Assembly: GCA_030671165.1 (NCBI GenBank)
Contig: DAOVAG010000016.1
Location: forward strand, 1 to 10,455
Length of the DNA stretch: 10,455 nucleotides
Reading direction: 5' to 3'
From: Candidatus Bathyarchaeota archaeon
Lineage (GTDB): Archaea > Thermoproteota > Bathyarchaeia > RBG-16-48-13 > GCA-020355125
Positions 6,074 through 10,455 of this stretch are shown here, piece after piece. The number at the start of each line of letters is the position of its first letter. The stretch's first letter is position 1. The notes under the pieces are model-generated. The model searched no databases, was not told where the DNA came from, and saw only the letters and a program-made list of their open reading frames with translations. The translations under genes were made by a program, and so were the position numbers.

Positions 6074-8896
6074 TTAATCCCAAAACAATCTTGTTCTTTG
6101 ATATTCTCTCTCAGCTTTCAATATTTCTGAATAGAATTCTGCTTCATTACGTATGGGTTTCCGTAGAATTCTTGATGCAATTACAGGTCCAACACCTCTT
6201 GCGGCCATGGTGAGAATTGCCCTCTTTCCAGCTGTTTGAACAAGACTGGCTGATTTCCATGCACGATTCCATCTGATTTTTTCTTCAGTAGATAGTTTCA
6301 GATGTTTTTTCTTTTTCTTGATTATTTGTAAAATTTCTTGATCGCCATGATAACCTACAGCTATCAATGTTGAATTACATTTTGGACATCTTATGACATC
6401 AGGTAGGGTCTTAACATCTCTAACACTTTCCCAATCAGCATTAAATATACAAATCAACCTGACGCTTGTAGCCATTAAGCGTTCTTTCACAATATCTGCT
6501 AGGGGTTGAGATGGTAAAGCGGGTCTGAGAAGGTTGTGTGGAACAACTTTATCAACTATTGGTAAGGCAAAAGGTGAACAACTGGTTCCTTTCTGATCGA
6601 TTACTTTAATGTCTATTTCGTCAGTTAGAATTTTCTTAATAATTTCAACTGCGTTTTCAATGTCTATCTTTTCTAAATATATTTCACGTTGGGTTTCTTT
6701 GTTTATCGGAGTGTCACTAAATACTTTTACTAGAAGTTTTCCTCTCTTTAGCTTGTAATCAGCTTTTGCCTCTACAGCTCCGAACCTCTTAGCAACATGC
6801 CAGTGTCTCCAAGTGAATGTCTCAGTATATTCTATCGCATTTCTTATTATTGTTGGTATTTCTTTTTCTTTTAGATTTTTCAATTCATTAGCAATTTTTT
6901 TTGGATCCATTTTAATTGGAGTAATAATCGCTATTCTGTAAGGGTCGGTATGGGTTAGAATATTTACTCCATACTTTGCTTGAAGAAGAGCTGACATTAC
7001 TAAAGCTAGAGCTTCATTTACTAGATTACCAAAGCATGCGTGGATTATTATGCAATTCTCAAATCGTTCAATTACTATCTGTTCATGAGTAGGTAAAGGA
7101 TAATCCCTGTTGTGTCTTTCAATAGTTTCTTTGACTTTATCTAATTCTTGATTTTCATAGATGGCAATTGATTGTGAATTCTCTGAGATTGCCTGCCTTA
7201 GTTTGCCCACTTCAAGCGCTACATCATATTCTACTGGAATTATTTCTCCCTCCCAACTTGGTATAGCGTTCAGGCTGGAGGCTGCCGCTTCTACTTCTAC
7301 AGTCATTTTTTCATCGTCAACACTAATGACTCGCCAAGTATTCCCGTGCATGATGAATTCTGTTCTCGATTGACATCGTTTTGCAACAAACTCTTGATCT
7401 AGAGTTCCTATACGTCTCTTTAAAGAAAAATCGAATACTGTGTACTTCTTTACATCAGGTATTACTGAAAGATTCTCATAATAATATCGGCGTGTGGTAA
7501 GATATTTACCAGATAAGCCTTCATCCCTTAACCTAATTATTCTCTGCTGCTGAAGTTGTTTAATAACACTATAGAAAACTTGAGGTTCAATGTTTCTAAA
7601 TGGATATGCTCTTCTAACAATATCATATGCTTCTTCAACAGTGATGTTTTTAGTGTCTAATATCAGCCCTACTATTTGGTGAGCTAGAACATCAAGAGCA
7701 TTTTCGTGTACCTTAACTCTTTCAAGTTGACCTTTCTTTGCATGATCTATCAATACCATAGATTCAAGTATGTCATCAGTCCACGTAGTTATTATACGTC
7801 CTTTTGGAATAGATTTTATCTGATGACCACTTCTTCCAATCCTCTGAATCAATCTTGTTGCTTGCCTTGGTGACATATAATGAACCACAAGATCAACAGT
7901 TCCTACATCTATACCAAGTTCAAGTGATGAGGTACATATCACAGCTTTGATGTCACCTTTTTGGAATTCTGTTTCGACCTCTTCCCTTATCTCACGTGAT
8001 AAAGAACCATGATGGACTTTCACTGAATTTCTACAATGTATTGCATTTATTTGTGAACCAAGAGCTTCTGCATGTTCTCGAGTGTTAGTAAATACAAGAG
8101 TGGAACGTGGCTCAGTTACAAGTTCACAAATTCTCCGGACTCTACTTATATTTGCAGAAGAAATTCCTAACTCTTTTGCCTGAACATAATCTTTTTTTTC
8201 AATATTGACTTTCTCAATTTTGACATCTAGACTTCTGAGTTCGGAGGACTTTAAAACTTCAGCTTGGTTTCTTGACCCACTTAGAAATTTTGCTATTTTT
8301 TCGGCTTCTCCTATAGTGGCTGATAATCCTATTCGTTGGAATTCGTGACCTACAAGTCTACGGAGCCTTTCTATTGCAACTGAAAGCTGCACTCCTCTTT
8401 TATCAGTAGCTAGTTCGTGTATCTCATCTACTACTAACCACTTAACATGTTTCAGATGTTCTTTCATTCTTTTACCAGGTAAAATAGCTTGAAGAGTCTC
8501 TGGAGTTGTTATCATCATGTCTGGAGGTTTTTTTGCTTGCTTTGTCCTAGCACTAGTTGGTGTGTCACCATGTCTAACCTGTACGTCTAACCCAAGTTCC
8601 TTTCCAATTTCAATTAATCTTCTCAAGATATCGCGATTTAATGCTCTGAGAGGTGTTATGTAAAGTATTGAGATTCCATCTACTGAATTTGTTCTCTTTG
8701 CTGAAAGATATAGATCAAATATTGGAAGAACGGCGGCCAAAGTTTTACCAGTACCTGTTGGCGCTATTAATAGAACATTTTTCTTTTGTAATATCGGTTG
8801 AATCGCTAGCTTCTGAATCTCACTAGCCTCTGTTATCCCTTGACGGTTGATCTGCAATCTTACTGGTCTTTGCAGTATTCGAAATACTTCGGTCAA
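6074..8896 (-). CDS. lhr: Lhr-type superfamily 2 DNA helicase
   Basis: ATP-driven 3'-5' helicase of the Lhr (large helicase-related, COG1201) family, tied to replication-fork and DNA repair roles. In order, the 940 residues show: the Q-like region ITEASEIQKLAIQPIL, Walker A APTGTGKT (45-52), TPLRALNRD (81-89), TTPETLQ (130-136), DEIH (157-160), SAT (192-194), VFTNTREHAE (268-277), TSSLELGIDVG (322-332) and motif VI QRIGRSGH (351-358). Beyond the RecA domains come the Lhr-specific winged-helix and beta-rich parts, including PSWEGEIIPVEYDVA (546-560) and TWRHWHVAKRFGAVEAK (695-711). CPKC (837-840) is half of a zinc knuckle, and the C-terminus (about 898-915) has a helix-hairpin-helix look. The TTG start has GAGG 8 bases upstream and an in-frame stop shortly before it. 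It lies 130 bases upstream of the deacetylase on the same strand and probably has its own promoter. Confidence 0.95.
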   Translation of the reverse strand: MTEVFRILQRPVRLQINRQGITEASEIQKLAIQPILQKKNVLLIAPTGTGKTLAAVLPIFDLYLSAKRTNSVDGISILYITPLRALNRDILRRLIEIGKELGLDVQVRHGDTPTSARTKQAKKPPDMMITTPETLQAILPGKRMKEHLKHVKWLVVDEIHELATDKRGVQLSVAIERLRRLVGHEFQRIGLSATIGEAEKIAKFLSGSRNQAEVLKSSELRSLDVKIEKVNIEKKDYVQAKELGISSANISRVRRICELVTEPRSTLVFTNTREHAEALGSQINAIHCRNSVKVHHGSLSREIREEVETEFQKGDIKAVICTSSLELGIDVGTVDLVVHYMSPRQATRLIQRIGRSGHQIKSIPKGRIITTWTDDILESMVLIDHAKKGQLERVKVHENALDVLAHQIVGLILDTKNITVEEAYDIVRRAYPFRNIEPQVFYSVIKQLQQQRIIRLRDEGLSGKYLTTRRYYYENLSVIPDVKKYTVFDFSLKRRIGTLDQEFVAKRCQSRTEFIMHGNTWRVISVDDEKMTVEVEAAASSLNAIPSWEGEIIPVEYDVALEVGKLRQAISENSQSIAIYENQELDKVKETIERHNRDYPLPTHEQIVIERFENCIIIHACFGNLVNEALALVMSALLQAKYGVNILTHTDPYRIAIITPIKMDPKKIANELKNLKEKEIPTIIRNAIEYTETFTWRHWHVAKRFGAVEAKADYKLKRGKLLVKVFSDTPINKETQREIYLEKIDIENAVEIIKKILTDEIDIKVIDQKGTSCSPFALPIVDKVVPHNLLRPALPSQPLADIVKERLMATSVRLICIFNADWESVRDVKTLPDVIRCPKCNSTLIAVGYHGDQEILQIIKKKKKHLKLSTEEKIRWNRAWKSASLVQTAGKRAILTMAARGVGPVIASRILRKPIRNEAEFYSEILKAEREYQRTRLFWD

Positions 8897-9084
8897 TAAA
8901 TAATCCTCAATATGTCAACATGAAAGTCTGTTGCCATTTTAATTTCATTTTTTAATTTGTATATTTTGTTAGTATCATAATACTCTAACAATTTACATAT
9001 TTGAGTATATTATTTTTAAAATAAATCACAAAATATACTTTATAATGTAAATATATTGATTTATCTAAATGCAAGAACTCTTAC

Positions 9085-9091
9085 ACAAAAA
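9085..9091 (-). terminator. T-tract directly after the usp stop codon
   Basis: The minus strand reads TAG followed by TTTTTGT. A short T-tract at the 3' end is typical of archaeal intrinsic termination. No hairpin is evident. Confidence 0.35.
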
Positions 9092-9508
9092 CTAGCGCAC
9101 AATTAACACAGGACATTCTGCGTGATGGCTTACACTATTACTAATGCTTCCAAGCAGAAACCTTTTTGCTCCGCTTAAGCCTCTACTTCCTATTACTATC
9201 AAATCGCTGCTTTCTTCTTTAGCAATATTTATTATTGTATCTGCGACTTGTCCCGTCTCAAGTCTATTGGAGACTTCCAATCCGAAGGACTCAACTATTT
9301 TTATTGTGTTTTTCAGGACATTACGACCTGACTCCTCAAGAGGTCTATAATCTATAATTCCAGCTTCTACTCCCAATATTATTGGAGGTGGAACAACACA
9401 AAGCAATATTATTCTTGAATCGTATTTTTTTGCAATACTGCAAGCATAATTTACAGCTTTATCGGAACTTTTTGAGCCGTCAACTGGCACAAGAAGCTTC
9501 TTCATCAT
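9092..9508 (-). CDS. UspA-family universal stress protein
   Basis: Small cytosolic alpha/beta (Rossmann-like) protein of 138 residues, normal for a single Usp domain. KKLLVPVDGSKSSDKAVNYA (3-22) is the standard first strand and phosphate loop with its D10. The C-terminal G-x2-G-x9-G-S motif is intact (G107, G110, G120, S121, in GSRGLSGAKRFLLGS), so ATP binding is expected rather than the non-binding UspA type. ECPVLIVR is the usual dimerisation strand. Two adjacent ATGs (9506-9508 and 9503-9505) could start it; neither has a good GGAGG-type site, so a leaderless or very short-leader transcript is possible. The stop is followed at once by a T-run (TAGTTTTTG on the minus strand), a likely terminator. 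The client or signal is unknown, and the neighbours give no clear hint. Confidence 0.93.
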   Translation of the reverse strand: MMKKLLVPVDGSKSSDKAVNYACSIAKKYDSRIILLCVVPPPIILGVEAGIIDYRPLEESGRNVLKNTIKIVESFGLEVSNRLETGQVADTIINIAKEESSDLIVIGSRGLSGAKRFLLGSISNSVSHHAECPVLIVR

Positions 9509-9924
9509 AATTGCATCAGATTATTTCTTACAAAGTCGTAATGAAAAGCCTTTTTATTCTAATACCTGACTCATATTTGAAAAAATTGATGATCTTTAAT
9601 AATATGTTTATGTTGACCAGCTTAGCTGGCTTGCTAAGTGTGTACTACACAACTTTTGTTACATATTCAATTTAATTATAACTATCAGTAATTGCATTGA
9701 ACGTGTTATATTTGGAAAGTATAATGTTTTGCATTAAATAATTAATTTAATAAAAATAGTTAAAAAATAATGTTTCTAAATTAGATTTTATAGGCTAGTT
9801 TATGATCATATTCTATAACCATCTTAGTATTACTTAGCAATTCCTTATTCAAATTGATTGTGATAATACTAAAAAGAAAAACAACGCAGCGCTAGATTAA
9901 CGTGATTAAAACCAGGTTGTAATA
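9509..9924. other. 416-base gene-free region between usp and the deacylase gene
   Basis: The genes on either side are divergent, so both promoters lie here. Stops are frequent in all frames and I see no credible small gene. The one stretch that stands out is 9611-9655, richer in G and C and containing overlapping inverted repeats (entered separately). Elsewhere the DNA is very AT-rich, including an ATTAAAT/ATTTAAT repeat at 9733-9751 that could easily be chance. The plus-strand end holds AGGT (9914-9917), 7 bases before the TTG of the deacylase. No tRNA or recognisable riboswitch was found. Confidence 0.6.
9617..9655. repeat. Cluster of overlapping inverted repeats upstream of usp
   Basis: Three dyads fall within 39 bases. 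CCAGC-TTA-GCTGG (9617-9629) and CTTAGC-TGGCTT-GCTAAG (9621-9638) overlap, so in RNA they would be mutually exclusive. Next comes TGTGTA-C-TACACA (9639-9651), whose symmetry extends outward to AAG/CTT (9636-9638, 9653-9655) with one extra base. The cluster is 109 bases or more from the usp start and about 270 from the deacylase start. It could be operator sites, a small RNA, or the end of an unrecognised transcript. Confidence 0.4.
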
Positions 9925-10377
9925 TTGAATCTTAAGCAGTTTTTAGATAATCATAAAGTATGGCATCAATTCGTAATGAAATCTGAGACTATACACACAG
10001 CTGATGCAGCAAATGTAGCAGGAATAGAACTACATAAAGTCACAAAGAATTTGGTTTCAATTACTGATACGGGTGAATATATCATTTTGATAGTGCCTGG
10101 TGATAGTAAAGTAAATTTAAAAGAGGTTTCAAAAATGCTTAATGTAAAAAAAGTAGGGCTTGTACCTTTTTCAGATGCAGAAAAAATTAGTGGGTACCCA
10201 CCTGGAGGTACCCCCTCAGTAGGACATAAAACAAAGATGAGAACTCTCATAGAAAAAAAACTATTAAATTTTGAGACAGTCTATTGTGGTGGAGGATCCA
10301 GAGACAAACTCCTCGAAATAAGAGTTCAAGATATTATCAAATTAAATGATGCTATAATTGCAGAACTTGTCAAATAG
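9925..10377 (+). CDS. YbaK/EbsC-family aminoacyl-tRNA deacylase
   Basis: Single-domain trans-editing protein (150 residues) of the YbaK/ProX superfamily, which hydrolyses mischarged aminoacyl-tRNAs such as Cys-tRNA(Pro). Visible marks are HTADAANVAGIELHKVTKNLV with the conserved lysine K41 (K46 in E. coli YbaK), the strand YIILIVPGDSKVNLK, the glycine-rich loop GYPPGGTPSVGHKT (90-103), and VYCGGGSRDKLLEI (119-132). In the loop the common GGVPPxG form is read here as GGTPSVG, the second proline being Ser; the rest is typical. It is a free-standing domain, not fused to ProRS. The TTG start is supported by AGGT seven bases upstream; no nearby ATG fits. The tRNA specificity cannot be read from sequence. 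It precedes a tRNA gene by 57 bases. Confidence 0.92.
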   Translation: MNLKQFLDNHKVWHQFVMKSETIHTADAANVAGIELHKVTKNLVSITDTGEYIILIVPGDSKVNLKEVSKMLNVKKVGLVPFSDAEKISGYPPGGTPSVGHKTKMRTLIEKKLLNFETVYCGGGSRDKLLEIRVQDIIKLNDAIIAELVK

Positions 10378-10434
10378 ATATTAAGGGAATCTTATTCAAA
10401 TATCTGTTCAAACTAATGATAAGAAATCTTAAAT

Positions 10435-10455
10435 GCCGGGGTGGCAGAGTGGCAA
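10435..10455 (+). tRNA. tRNA gene, 5' end only (probably Ser or Leu type)
   Basis: The last 21 bases read as a tRNA 5' end: a seven-base acceptor strand GCCGGGG (10435-10441), T8 and G9, then a D-arm beginning GCAGAGTGGCAA with the usual AG...GG loop. The TGGCxGAGTGG arrangement is characteristic of class II tRNAs (Ser, Leu). The anticodon, variable arm and 3' acceptor strand lie outside the window, so the identity is tentative. Confidence 0.8.

Noticed and set aside
8897..9091. AT-rich 195-base gap between lhr and usp as a small-RNA locus or origin
   Set aside because: It holds only a weak AGTAT/ATACT dyad (8971-8984) and the lhr ribosome site; no repeated origin boxes or Cdc6 gene nearby.
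9586..9630. Possible C/D-box guide RNA (TTGATGA at 9587-9593)
   Set aside because: The C box deviates from RTGATGA and no CTGA D box follows at a suitable distance.
9733..9751. ATTAAAT/ATTTAAT inverted repeat
   Set aside because: Pure A/T palindromes of this size are expected by chance in such AT-rich intergenic DNA.
1..10455. Mobile elements, CRISPR array or defence island
   Set aside because: No transposase, integrase, regularly spaced repeats, target-site duplications or known defence proteins are visible; the genes are housekeeping families.

Overview
The window is AT-rich and closely packed. It reads as a chromosomal segment of an archaeon, most likely a thaumarchaeon (Nitrososphaeria, the ammonia-oxidiser lineage; a Nitrososphaerales member is my best guess). 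The reasons are a eukaryote-like multi-OB-fold RPA, an archaeal Lhr-type helicase, a single-domain parvulin of the kind described from Cenarchaeum and Nitrosopumilus, short leaders with GGTGA/GGAGG-type ribosome sites, frequent TTG starts, and a small CxxC protein of thaumarchaeal look. The assignment is inferred from gene content; no rRNA is present to confirm it. I see no insertion sequence, prophage, CRISPR array or integrase.

Layout. Positions 2-148 (+) hold the last 48 residues of an ABC transporter ATPase. It converges on endonuclease IV (nfo, 213-1067, -), with a hairpin between them. Upstream of nfo on the same strand are a RidA-family deaminase (1218-1619), a parvulin (1732-2010) and a 54-residue protein (2046-2210). 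From the divergent region near 2211-2303, a plus-strand pair starts: a 96-residue CxxC protein (2304-2594) and endonuclease III (nth, 2618-3283). The pair converges on the HDAC-RPA unit, which is read on the minus strand: HDAC-family deacetylase first (4882-5943), then RPA (3309-4856) after 25 bases. Next come an Lhr-type helicase (6074-8896, -) and a UspA protein (9092-9508, -). A 416-base gene-free stretch follows, then a YbaK-type tRNA deacylase (9925-10377, +) and the first 21 bases of a tRNA gene (10435 to the window end).

How the genes may work together. Four proteins act on damaged or single-stranded DNA: the AP endonuclease Nfo, the glycosylase/lyase Nth, the ssDNA binder RPA and the helicase Lhr. 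They lie within 9 kb, with a class II-like deacetylase directly upstream of RPA. They are not one operon, so a shared function beyond 'genome maintenance neighbourhood' is inference. The linked pairs are CxxC protein-nth, deacetylase-RPA and 54-residue protein-parvulin.

The most informative correction is the deacetylase start. The reading frame continues 34 codons upstream of the first TTG and encodes the family's N-terminal HPERPERV signature. The only usable initiator there is CTG, 7 bases after a strong AGGAGGG. I found no clear novel multi-gene system. The best leads are the CTG start, the CxxC-Nth pairing, the deacetylase-RPA pairing, and a few hairpins in intergenic DNA.
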